Below, in pieces: positions 7,457 through 13,698 of a stretch of DNA of 13,698 nucleotides. Each line of letters starts with the position of its first letter. Position 1 is the first letter of the stretch. Location: assembly GCA_000434175.1 (NCBI GenBank), contig HF999773.1, positions 1-13,698 on the forward strand. The letters run 5' to 3'. The DNA comes from Mycoplasma sp. CAG:611. Its GTDB lineage: Bacteria > Bacillota_I > Bacilli_A > RF39 > UBA660. The notes under the pieces were generated by a model that searched no databases, was not told where the DNA came from, and was given only the letters and a program-made list of their open reading frames with translations. The position numbers were made by a program, and so were the translations under genes.

Positions 7457-8491
7457 ATGAAAGATAATAAAAGAAAAACATTTATATATAATTTTTTTGT
7501 GTTTTTAGGACTTATATTAATAATGTATTTTATTATATTTAGAAAAGTAAATATAAAAGATATATTAGAATCATTAAAAGATGTTAATTTAGTGTTTATA
7601 GTTTTAACATTTATAGCTACATTTTTATATATTTCTTTAGAAACAGTAAATGTTGGAAGAATATTAAATAGTTTTGGTTATAATAAAAAACCTTTAACAT
7701 ATTTGAAATATACAATGATAGGATACTTTTTTAGTGCAATTACACCAAGTTCAAGTGGAGGACAACCAATGCAAGTATACTATATGACAAAAGATGATGT
7801 TGATATTTCTCATTCTACATTTGCCTTATTAGTACAACTTTCTGCTTATCAATTTAGTGTTGTTTTAATTGCTCTTGTTTCTTTAATATTTAGTTTTAGT
7901 TATGTAAAGGGATTAAATGCAATAATAGTATTTTTATTTATAATAGGATTTATTATTAATTTTATGTTATTTTTAATATATACACTTTTAATTTTTAAAA
8001 ATAGTTTTATTAAAAAAATATCTAATTTTTGTATAAAATTATTAAAAAAGATTAATATAAAAAATATTGATAAAATAGAAACAAAGATAAATGAAAAAAT
8101 AGATATATTTCATGAAAGTAGTAATTATATTAAAAAGAATAAAAAAATTATAATAAATACAGTTATTACATGTATATTACAAGTTCTAATTAATTATATT
8201 GGTCCTTATTTAATATATAAATCATTTGGATTTAGTGAAAATAGTTTATGGTTATTTATTTCAATGCAAGCAATACTATTTATTTGTGTATCATTTGTTC
8301 CTATCCCAGGTTCAGTTGGAGCAAGTGAAGCAGGATTTTTAGGAATATATCAGTTTTTATTTCCTGAAAGCTATTTGAATTCAGCTATGCTTCTTAGTAG
8401 AGGGGTAAGTTTTTATCTATTTGTTTTAATAACAGGTATAGTAGTTATAATAAATAATTATAAAATAATGAAAAATAAAAATAGAAGTTAA
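7457..8491 (+). CDS. Flippase-like / LPG-synthase transmembrane-domain protein (UPF0104 family)
   Basis: Polytopic inner-membrane protein matching the membrane domain of lysylphosphatidylglycerol synthase (MprF) and the YbhN/AglD2-like group, without the cytoplasmic aminoacyl-transferase domain of full MprF. About seven or eight hydrophobic helices can be read near residues 9-28, 44-63, 85-97, 122-147, 153-180, 232-256, 263-283 and 313-333; a basic, charged loop of about 50 residues (180-231) separates the two halves. Family signatures are TPSSSGGQP (96-104), PIPGSVGASEAGF (282-294) and SRG (314-316). Members are implicated in moving lipids or lipid-linked molecules across the membrane, but the substrate here cannot be read from sequence. 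The gene appears monocistronic, with its own extended -10, and ends in a terminator shared with the converging pyrophosphatase gene. Confidence 0.85.
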   Translation: MKDNKRKTFIYNFFVFLGLILIMYFIIFRKVNIKDILESLKDVNLVFIVLTFIATFLYISLETVNVGRILNSFGYNKKPLTYLKYTMIGYFFSAITPSSSGGQPMQVYYMTKDDVDISHSTFALLVQLSAYQFSVVLIALVSLIFSFSYVKGLNAIIVFLFIIGFIINFMLFLIYTLLIFKNSFIKKISNFCIKLLKKINIKNIDKIETKINEKIDIFHESSNYIKKNKKIIINTVITCILQVLINYIGPYLIYKSFGFSENSLWLFISMQAILFICVSFVPIPGSVGASEAGFLGIYQFLFPESYLNSAMLLSRGVSFYLFVLITGIVVIINNYKIMKNKNRS

Positions 8492-8503
8492 TCTTCTATT
8501 TTT
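8477..8503. terminator. Bidirectional terminator between converging genes
   Basis: Perfect 11-bp stem AAAAATAGAAG (8477-8487) / CTTCTATTTTT (8493-8503), loop TTAAT. The A and T runs at its ends provide a U tract on either strand. The stop codons of both converging genes (TAA at 8489-8491 and, on the minus strand, TAG at 8496-8498) lie inside the hairpin. Confidence 0.8.
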
Positions 8504-10115
8504 CATATTGTTCCATAATTACAGGAACTATTTGTAATTTTCTTGAAACAATTTTCTTTAAAAATGTTCCTTGTTCTAATTTTTTTAGATTAAATGCATT
8601 TGATAATACATCTTTAGAATCTGTATTAAAGAAAATATAACTTCCATCATTTAAAATATCATTTACAAAGAATGTAAGACTTGCATATTCATTGTTTTTA
8701 GCAATAGATGTTAGTAATGTTTCATATTCTTCTTTATCTTTTAAGAATATTGATGGATCAGTTGTAGATATTTGTCCGATTCCAATTTTTTTATTACCAA
8801 TTGGGTATATTTTAAAATCTTGATATAATAATTCTTCTTTAGTTTTACCTTTAATACTAGCTCCTGCTTTTAATAAGTCAATTCCATATTTATTATAGTT
8901 TATTTTAGCAAGTTTAGATAATTCCATTAAAGCTTTTTTATCAAGTTCAGTAGTTGTAGGACTTTTTAAAATAAGAGTGTCTGAAATAATACCTGCAGCC
9001 ATAATTCCCGCGATTTGTTTTGGTATTTTAATATTATTTTCTTTATACATTTGATAAATTATTGTATTTGAACTTCCAACAGGCATATTTCTAAAATTAA
9101 TCGGAGAATTTGTACCAATTGAGCCAATATTATGATGATCTACAATTTCTAAAATATTTGCTTCTTCAATACCTTCGATACTTTGTGTATATGAATTATG
9201 GTCTACTAAAATAACTTTTTTCTTTTTCTTTTCAAAAGTATCTGCTAAAGTAACTGTACCTAAACATTTATTATTTTTATTAACAACAGGATAATAACTA
9301 AATTTAGTTCTATTAGCCATATCAATAAAATCAGTAACATTATCAAGCTCATTAACACATAAAATATTTTTATTAATTTCAGTACTGTTAATTTTATTAG
9401 CAAGTTCAATCATCCTGGCAGTTTGGATTGCAGAAAGTTTAGTTTTTATAATATTTATTTTATTTTGCTTAGCTATTTTTAAATGCTCTTTTTTAATATC
9501 AACACCACCACTTATAATAAGAAGTTTAATACTACTGTTAACAGCATATTCAATAATACTGTGACGGTCACCAACGATTAAAATACTACTGTTATCAAGA
9601 TTAACATTGTCAATAAAAGTTGTACTTTTGTAAGAAGCAACAATGACATTTCCAACAATATCATTATCATATAAAGCTTTTTTTTCTCCTTCAATAGTAT
9701 TTAAAATATTATCATAAGTTGTATTAAGTGAGGTATTAGTATAATTAATTAAATATTTAGCTATATCTTTCATACCTAATACTCCAATGAAATTATTAGA
9801 ATCTCCTACAACAGGTATTTTACTTGATTTTTTACTAACCATAAGATTATATGCTTCAAGTAATGATTTATTTTCATTAATAAAGAAGTTTTTACTATAA
9901 TTTAAATCTTTAATTTTTAATTTAACATCATTTAAAAACATTGGTTCTTCTAAATTAAAATAATCAAGTGCATATTTCGTTTCACTATTAATGCTACTTA
10001 ATATAACAGGAATAGTATTATATCCAAGTTGTTTTTTTAAATAAGCTAAAGAAATTGCACCTCCAACACTATCAGTGTCTGGTTTTCTATGTCCGAAAAC
10101 ATAAATTTTTTCCAT
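8496..10115 (-). CDS. ppaC: Manganese-dependent family II inorganic pyrophosphatase with CBS and DRTGG domains
   Basis: Hydrolyses pyrophosphate to phosphate in the cytoplasm, pulling biosynthetic reactions forward. The DHH catalytic domain is split by a regulatory insert. The first part carries GHRKPDTDS with metal ligands H9, D13 and D15; the second part carries VDH (D305), the DHH signature IVDHH (D326-H328) and ISDT (D379). The C-terminal DHHA2 domain ends with the substrate-binding SRK triplet (524-526). The insert (about 74-296) reads as CBS (74-125), a DRTGG-type domain (about 128-245, with GDRHSIIEYAV and ISGGV) and a second CBS (246-296). In studied CBS-pyrophosphatases the CBS pair binds adenine nucleotides, with AMP/ADP inhibiting, and DRTGG-containing forms also respond to diadenosine polyphosphates; such control is expected here by homology. 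Length (539) is normal for this class. The ATG has an excellent ribosome binding site, AAGGATGTGA, 5 nt upstream, and an extended -10 precedes it. Confidence 0.95.
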   Translation of the reverse strand: MEKIYVFGHRKPDTDSVGGAISLAYLKKQLGYNTIPVILSSINSETKYALDYFNLEEPMFLNDVKLKIKDLNYSKNFFINENKSLLEAYNLMVSKKSSKIPVVGDSNNFIGVLGMKDIAKYLINYTNTSLNTTYDNILNTIEGEKKALYDNDIVGNVIVASYKSTTFIDNVNLDNSSILIVGDRHSIIEYAVNSSIKLLIISGGVDIKKEHLKIAKQNKINIIKTKLSAIQTARMIELANKINSTEINKNILCVNELDNVTDFIDMANRTKFSYYPVVNKNNKCLGTVTLADTFEKKKKKVILVDHNSYTQSIEGIEEANILEIVDHHNIGSIGTNSPINFRNMPVGSSNTIIYQMYKENNIKIPKQIAGIMAAGIISDTLILKSPTTTELDKKALMELSKLAKINYNKYGIDLLKAGASIKGKTKEELLYQDFKIYPIGNKKIGIGQISTTDPSIFLKDKEEYETLLTSIAKNNEYASLTFFVNDILNDGSYIFFNTDSKDVLSNAFNLKKLEQGTFLKKIVSRKLQIVPVIMEQYEK

Positions 10116-10141
10116 TTATATCACATCCTTAATTCTTTAAA

Positions 10142-10150
10142 ATTATATCA
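10142..10150 (-). promoter_or_regulatory. Extended -10 promoter of the pyrophosphatase gene
   Basis: On the minus strand this reads TGATATAAT, about 26 bp before the pyrophosphatase ATG. Only a weak T-rich -35 is available at the expected spacing. It lies in the 75-nt gap after the GH25 gene, where I see no clear terminator, so some cotranscription is possible. Confidence 0.5.
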
Positions 10151-10190
10151 TATAAATATCTAAATAAAAAGTATTTTAAAAAAATAATAA

Positions 10191-11345
10191 CTAATTATAT
10201 AAAATATTAATATCTACATTACCATCAATACCGTTTACAACACCTGAACTTGTAAGTTGCCACATATCATATTTATTTGAATAATCTGTTTTTGTTGTAT
10301 AATGAGCTAACCATATTTTATAATTTGTTGTATCCCAAATATGATTAAGATATGTTGCACTTCCATAAAGCATTGTTTCATATCCTTTTTCATTTAATGT
10401 ATCAAAGAAAATTTTAGCCATATTATTTAAATCAATAAAACTAAGATTATAATTATTAAATTCTCCCCAGTCTTCCCAGTCAAATGCAATAGGTAAATCA
10501 AGTTTTTCATTATTTAAAGTTTTAATAATCCAGTTTGCTTGATCTTTAGCCTGTTTTTCGTTTTCAGCATAACTATAAAAATAAATCCCAACTTTAAGAC
10601 CTGCTTTTTTAGCATTTTTAATATTTTGAAGAAATTTATTATCTAAAACATTTTCATTTTTATTATTATGACCGAATCCAATTCTTATCATTACAAAACT
10701 AACCCCATCTTCTTTTACTTTATTAAAATCGATATTTCCTTGCCAAGTTGAAACATCTATTCCTATTTCATTTTTATCAGTTTTATAATTTTTAATAATA
10801 TCTTTTAAATATTTAGGACTTGGATTATAACTTGATGAATTAATTTTATCTTTTACAATTAAAGTAAAATCTTTTTCTGTTTTATTTTCACTTGTATCTA
10901 CTGCTCTAAACTTTAATTGATAACTACCAATTTTATTAGTGTCGTAATTTCCTATTATTTCACATTTAATGTTTCTATCATAATTATCTCCACATAAAGG
11001 TCTAGAATTAATATTAAATTTTTTTCCTTTTTCTATTTCATAAGTTGTATCACTTAAAATAACGGGAGGTGTTGTATCTATAATATTAACTTTAAAAGAA
11101 TACTTTTCTTTTTTATTGTTGTTTGTTTCATAATTAAAAGTTATTTTTTTATTTCCAAGTTCAGAAGTATCAATTAAATAATTTTTAGTAATAAAACTTC
11201 CATTTTTAATATTTACTAAATCATATAAATAAATACTTTCTCCAACTTCGATATTTAAATTCTTATTTAAATTAATTATTGTTGTGTTTTTATTATTACA
11301 TCCACATAATAGGATAACTAAAATAAGTATAATTATTTTTTTCAT
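10191..11345 (-). CDS. GH25 lysozyme-like lipoprotein with N-terminal Ig-like domain(s)
   Basis: Predicted cell-surface muramidase. The N-terminus is a lipoprotein signal: KK, a hydrophobic stretch I4-L13, then LCGC with the lipid-attachable cysteine at 16. Residues about 20-165 look like one or two bacterial Ig-like (DUF5011-type) beta domains; the linker DTTPPVI (90-96) and AVDTSENKTEKDF near 148-160 are typical of them. The catalytic glycoside hydrolase family 25 domain covers about 193-384: GIDVSTWQG with D197, MIRIGFG (219-225), GIYFYSYA, FDWED with D289 and E291 (the family's D-x-E), KIWLAHYT and the closing MWQLTSSG and GIDGNVDIN. These residues suggest N-acetylmuramidase activity on peptidoglycan, implying that the host makes a wall. 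The ATG follows AAGGAGA, and a minus-strand extended -10 lies just upstream. A role in wall remodelling or in attacking other cells cannot be distinguished from sequence. Confidence 0.9.
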   Translation of the reverse strand: MKKIIILILVILLCGCNNKNTTIINLNKNLNIEVGESIYLYDLVNIKNGSFITKNYLIDTSELGNKKITFNYETNNNKKEKYSFKVNIIDTTPPVILSDTTYEIEKGKKFNINSRPLCGDNYDRNIKCEIIGNYDTNKIGSYQLKFRAVDTSENKTEKDFTLIVKDKINSSSYNPSPKYLKDIIKNYKTDKNEIGIDVSTWQGNIDFNKVKEDGVSFVMIRIGFGHNNKNENVLDNKFLQNIKNAKKAGLKVGIYFYSYAENEKQAKDQANWIIKTLNNEKLDLPIAFDWEDWGEFNNYNLSFIDLNNMAKIFFDTLNEKGYETMLYGSATYLNHIWDTTNYKIWLAHYTTKTDYSNKYDMWQLTSSGVVNGIDGNVDINILYN

Positions 11346-11371
11346 ATGCTCTCCTTATTTATTACATATAT

Positions 11372-11380
11372 ATTTTACCA
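11372..11380 (-). promoter_or_regulatory. Extended -10 promoter of the GH25 gene
   Basis: The minus strand reads TGGTAAAAT, five of six matches to TATAAT with the TGn extension, about 26 bp before the GH25 ATG. I see no good -35. It is back to back with the plus-strand promoter at 11396-11424 in the 104-bp divergent gap. Confidence 0.4.
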
Positions 11381-11395
11381 CATAAGTTGTAAATA

Positions 11396-11424
11396 TAGAC
11401 ATTTTTTAATTAAAATGTTATAAT
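11396..11424 (+). promoter_or_regulatory. Promoter of the SDR / PLP-enzyme operon
   Basis: TAGACA (11396-11401), 17-bp spacer, TATAAT (11419-11424) preceded by TGT, giving an extended -10 TGTTATAAT. Predicted start is about 11431, leaving a leader of about 19 nt that contains the ribosome binding site. Confidence 0.75.
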
Positions 11425-11449
11425 ATGGTCTGTTAAGGAAGTGAGTTAT

Positions 11450-12184
11450 ATGAATAAGGTTGTCCTAATAACGGGAGGATCTTCAGGAATAGGTAAAGAA
11501 ACTGTTTATAAATTTGCTAAAAATGGATATGATGTTATATTTACATATAATAAAAGTAAAGAAATGTCAAAAATAATAGAAAAAGATATTATATCTTCTT
11601 ATAATGTTAATATTTATTCCATAAAGTGTGATATAAGTTTGGAAAACGATGTAAAATCTTTAGCAAATTTTGTCAAAGAAAAGGCTAAAAAAATAGACGT
11701 TCTTGTAAATAACGCAGGAATAGCAATTGATAATTTATTTGAAGAAAAAACAGTAGAAGAATTTAAAAAAGTTATTGATACTAATTTAGTGGGTACTTTT
11801 AGTGTTATTAAATATCTTGGAAATCTTATAAATGATGGAGGTAGTATTATAAATATATCTTCAACTAATGCGATTGACTCTTATTATATAGAAAGTATAG
11901 ATTATGATGCATCAAAAATAGGAATTATCTCTCTTACACATAATTTAGCTAAATATTATGCTCCTAAAATAAGAGTTAACTGTATTTGTCCTGGTTGGGT
12001 AGATACATTGATGAATAAAGATTTAAGTAAAGAACAAAAAGAATATGAAAATAAAAAAATATTGCTTAATAGATTTGCTAAACCTAGTGAAATAGCAAAT
12101 GTTATATATTTTATTGCAAGTGATGAAGGAAGTTATATAAATGATGCAATAATTAAAGTAGATGGAGGAAGAAATAATGATTAA
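11450..12184 (+). CDS. Short-chain dehydrogenase/reductase, FabG-like
   Basis: Classical NAD(P)(H)-dependent SDR of 244 residues, close to 3-oxoacyl-ACP reductase in form; the true substrate is unknown. Visible features: the Rossmann glycine motif TGGSSGIG (8-15), NNAG (87-90), a catalytic tetrad N112, S138 (NISS), Y152 and K156 (YDASK), the CPGWVDT loop (181-187) and a C-terminal VDGG. There is no acidic residue at the end of the second strand (TYNKSK, 33-38), which favours NADPH. The ATG at 11450 is chosen because AAGGAAGTGA (11435-11444) lies 5 nt upstream; the in-frame GTG at 11441 lies inside that ribosome binding site. The last 8 nt overlap the next gene, so the pair is probably coupled. 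No acyl-carrier or fatty-acid genes are nearby, so a fatty-acid role is not supported by context. Confidence 0.88.
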   Translation: MNKVVLITGGSSGIGKETVYKFAKNGYDVIFTYNKSKEMSKIIEKDIISSYNVNIYSIKCDISLENDVKSLANFVKEKAKKIDVLVNNAGIAIDNLFEEKTVEEFKKVIDTNLVGTFSVIKYLGNLINDGGSIINISSTNAIDSYYIESIDYDASKIGIISLTHNLAKYYAPKIRVNCICPGWVDTLMNKDLSKEQKEYENKKILLNRFAKPSEIANVIYFIASDEGSYINDAIIKVDGGRNND

Positions 12185-13415
12185 TATAGATGAAAATTTA
12201 TTAGAAATTAGTAAAAAATGTGAAAAAGAAATAAAAACAGAATTAAAAAAAATAGATGATATATGTATGTTTAACAGTATGAAAGTATTAAATGCTTTTC
12301 ATGAAGAAAATATTAGTGAAATACATTTTAATACTTCAACCGGATATGGATATAATGATATAGGTAGAGATAAAATTGAAGATGTTTATAAAAGAATTTT
12401 TAAATGTGAAGATGCTTTGGTAAGAACACAGTTTATCTCAGGAAGTCATGCTTTAACTGTATGTTTATTTGGCCTTTTAAGACCAAATGATACCCTTTTA
12501 AGCATAACAGGAAAACCATATGATACACTTGATGAAGTAATTGGTATAACTCCTAATGATAGTTCATTAAAATCATTTGGAGTAAATTATGAACAAATAG
12601 ATTTAGTTGATAATAATTTTGACTTTAAAAAAATAGAAGAAAGATTGAATAAAGATTTTGTTAAAGTAATTGAAATACAAAGATCAAAAGGTTATTCTAC
12701 AAGAAAAAGTATTTCAATAGAAAACGTAGAAGAAGTAATTAAATTAATAAAAAAAGTTAGTCCTAAAACAATTGTTATGATAGATAATTGTTATTGTGAA
12801 TTTGTTAGTTATAAAGAACCAACTGAAGTAGGAGCAGATGTTGCTGTAGGTTCTTTAATTAAAAATTTAGGTGGAGGAATAACACCAAATGGAGCTTATA
12901 TTGTAGGTAAAAAAGATTTAATAAATCTTGTAGCAGAACGTCTTACTGTTCCAGGACAAGGAAAAGAAGTAGGACCATCTTTAGGATTTAATAAACAAAT
13001 ACTTCAAGGACTTTTTTTAGCACCTCTTGTCGTAGCTAATAGCTTAAAAACAGCAATATTTACAAGTAAAATAATGGAAACTTTAGGATATGATGTTGAA
13101 CCAAAATATAATGAAGAAAGAGTAGATATCGTTCAAAATATAATATTTAATAATAAAGATGATTTAATTAATTATTGTAAAGGAATTCAAAAAAGTTCTG
13201 CGATAGATTCTAGTTCAATCCCTGTTCCAACACCAACACCAGGGTATGATGATGAAGTAATCATGGCAAGTGGAAGTTTTACGCAAGGCTCATCAATTGA
13301 ATTTTCATGTGATGGTCCAATTAGACCACCTTATATTGCATATCAACAAGGTAGTTTAACTTATGAATATGGTAAACTAGGAGTACTAACAGCAATAAAA
13401 GAATTAAATAAATAA
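12177..13415 (+). CDS. Methionine gamma-lyase family PLP enzyme ('aluminium resistance' / YnbB family)
   Basis: Fold-type I pyridoxal-phosphate protein of 412 residues, full length for the family annotated as methionine gamma-lyase-like or aluminium resistance protein (B. subtilis YnbB). Landmarks: NTSTGYGYNDIGRD (52-65), the cofactor phosphate-binding SGSHAL (88-93), GKPYDTLDEVIG (112-123), EIQRSKGYSTR (166-176), the cofactor-contacting aspartate in MIDNCYCEF (D203), the likely Schiff-base lysine in GSLIKNLGGG (K229), TVPGQGKEVG, and the highly conserved C-terminal CDGPIRPPY and QGSLTYE. The reaction is probably a C-S lyase or related elimination on a sulphur amino acid, but no family-wide substrate is firmly established. 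The start is set at 12177, where GGAGGA (12164-12169) lies 7 nt upstream; the in-frame ATG at 12162 overlaps that site. It overlaps the SDR gene by 8 nt and is followed directly by a terminator, forming a two-gene operon. Confidence 0.9.
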   Translation: MINIDENLLEISKKCEKEIKTELKKIDDICMFNSMKVLNAFHEENISEIHFNTSTGYGYNDIGRDKIEDVYKRIFKCEDALVRTQFISGSHALTVCLFGLLRPNDTLLSITGKPYDTLDEVIGITPNDSSLKSFGVNYEQIDLVDNNFDFKKIEERLNKDFVKVIEIQRSKGYSTRKSISIENVEEVIKLIKKVSPKTIVMIDNCYCEFVSYKEPTEVGADVAVGSLIKNLGGGITPNGAYIVGKKDLINLVAERLTVPGQGKEVGPSLGFNKQILQGLFLAPLVVANSLKTAIFTSKIMETLGYDVEPKYNEERVDIVQNIIFNNKDDLINYCKGIQKSSAIDSSSIPVPTPTPGYDDEVIMASGSFTQGSSIEFSCDGPIRPPYIAYQQGSLTYEYGKLGVLTAIKELNK

Positions 13416-13416
13416 T

Positions 13417-13456
13417 AAAAAAATATTTAGATATAATATATTTAGATATTTTTTTT
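13417..13456 (+). terminator. A/T-rich intrinsic terminator after the PLP enzyme gene
   Basis: An 18-bp stem (13417-13434 pairing with 13438-13455, two G-U pairs, loop AAT) that begins with seven A and ends in a run of eight T (13449-13456). It has no G-C pair, but its length and the U run make termination plausible. It starts one base after a second in-phase stop codon. Confidence 0.65.
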
Positions 13457-13472
13457 AAATTTTTAATAAATT

Positions 13473-13499
13473 TTGGCACTTACTATTTACAAGTGCTAA
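13473..13499 (+). promoter_or_regulatory. CIRCE operator (HrcA binding site)
   Basis: TTGGCACTT, 9 nt, AAGTGCTAA: the CIRCE inverted repeat TTAGCACTC-N9-GAGTGCTAA with the correct 9-bp spacing. The inner C/G pair is swapped for T/A on both arms, and one A-to-G change lies in the left arm. It overlaps the -35 of the clp promoter, so HrcA would repress at normal temperature and release on heat or protein-folding stress. Confidence 0.88.
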
Positions 13500-13514
13500 T
13501 TATTGTAGTATAAT
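13486..13514 (+). promoter_or_regulatory. Sigma-A-type promoter of the clp gene
   Basis: TTTACA (13486-13491), 17-bp spacer, TATAAT (13509-13514). The -35 lies inside the CIRCE spacer and right arm, a classic repressor arrangement. A second TATAAT overlaps at 13514-13519. Confidence 0.75.
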
Positions 13515-13539
13515 ATAATTCGAAAGGAAAGTGATATAT

Positions 13540-13698
13540 ATGAATATTTTTAATAATGAAGAAGAAAACGAAAATGTTTTAGAAAAATATGGAAGAAACA
13601 TTACGGAACTTGCTAAAGCAAGAAAAATAGATCCTGTTATAGGAAGAGATGAAGAAGTTAGAAGTATTACACGTATACTATCTAGGAAAACAAAGAAT
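13540..13698 (+). CDS. clpB: ClpB/ClpC-family AAA+ ATPase, 5' end only, apparently without N-domain
   Basis: Only 53 codons are in the window. After 16 acidic residues the protein enters the conserved lead-in to the first AAA+ module: KYGRNITELA (16-25), KIDPVIGRDEEV (29-40) and ILSRKTKN (46-53), just before the expected Walker A. Most ClpB and ClpC proteins have about 150-180 residues of Clp N-domain before this point. Here the ATG at 13540 follows AAAGGAAAGTGA with good spacing and the promoter is immediately upstream, so the N-domain is absent, not missed. Short ClpB forms of this kind are known in mollicutes, and CIRCE control also points to the ClpB disaggregase rather than CtsR-controlled ClpC. 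The choice between ClpB and ClpC needs the rest of the gene. Confidence 0.75.
   Translation, partial: MNIFNNEEENENVLEKYGRNITELAKARKIDPVIGRDEEVRSITRILSRKTKN

Noticed and set aside
3..8491. A toxin, small RNA, AddAB and SplB 'defence island' acting as one system
   Set aside because: Promoters and terminators separate the toxin, the small RNA and the repair genes. AddAB is a housekeeping repair enzyme, so adjacency alone does not support a joint defence function.
11441..11443. GTG start giving a 247-residue SDR
   Set aside because: The codon lies inside the ribosome binding site AAGGAAGTGA; the ATG at 11450 has proper spacing and begins the usual SDR N-terminus.
12162..12164. ATG start giving a 417-residue PLP enzyme
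   Set aside because: It overlaps the GGAGGA ribosome binding site that serves the ATG at 12177.
1..13698. CRISPR array, tRNA, rRNA, insertion sequence, phage genes or attachment sites
   Set aside because: No regularly spaced repeats, cloverleaf with a TTCGA arm, transposase or integrase motif was found on either strand.

Overview
The window looks like chromosomal DNA from a very AT-rich, low-GC Gram-positive bacterium of the Bacilli/Mollicutes-related kind (for example an uncultured gut RF39/Erysipelotrichia-like lineage). The reasons are extreme A/T codon choice, Shine-Dalgarno sites of the AAGGAGGTGA type, an AddAB (not RecBCD) recombination nuclease, a CIRCE-type heat-shock operator, and a ClpB-like protein that seems to lack its N-domain. 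Tryptophan is written TGG and all nine complete stops are TAA or TAG, so the standard bacterial code (table 11) fits and the TGA=Trp mycoplasma code does not. The species assignment is inference.

Layout: (1) 3-725, the 3' part of a PemK/MazF-family RNase toxin gene with a long N-terminal extension, cut by the window edge. (2) 717-830, a compact transcription unit (promoter, two small hairpins, strong terminator) that looks like an unannotated ~80-nt small RNA. (3) 901-7412, a DNA-repair block: a LexA-like box and promoter, then addB and addA overlapping by 8 nt, then a spore-photoproduct-lyase-like radical SAM gene. (4) 7457-8491, a polytopic flippase-like/LPG-synthase TM-domain membrane protein, facing (5) a minus-strand pair: a CBS/DRTGG-containing family II manganese pyrophosphatase (8496-10115) and a GH25 lysozyme-like lipoprotein (10191-11345), each with its own promoter. 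A shared bidirectional terminator lies between blocks 4 and 5. (6) 11396-13456, a two-gene operon of a FabG-like short-chain dehydrogenase and a 'methionine gamma-lyase family' PLP enzyme, again overlapping by 8 nt, closed by an A/T hairpin terminator. (7) 13473-13698, a CIRCE-controlled promoter and the first 53 codons of a Clp ATPase.

No mobile element, CRISPR array, tRNA or rRNA was seen. Most of the window is housekeeping or accessory chromosome. The points most worth a second look are the unexplained small-RNA unit after the toxin gene, the photoproduct-lyase homologue with serine where the hydrogen-donor cysteine should be, the shrunken AddB with a LexA-like box upstream, and the CIRCE-controlled short Clp ATPase. 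I did not find a clear novel multi-gene system.
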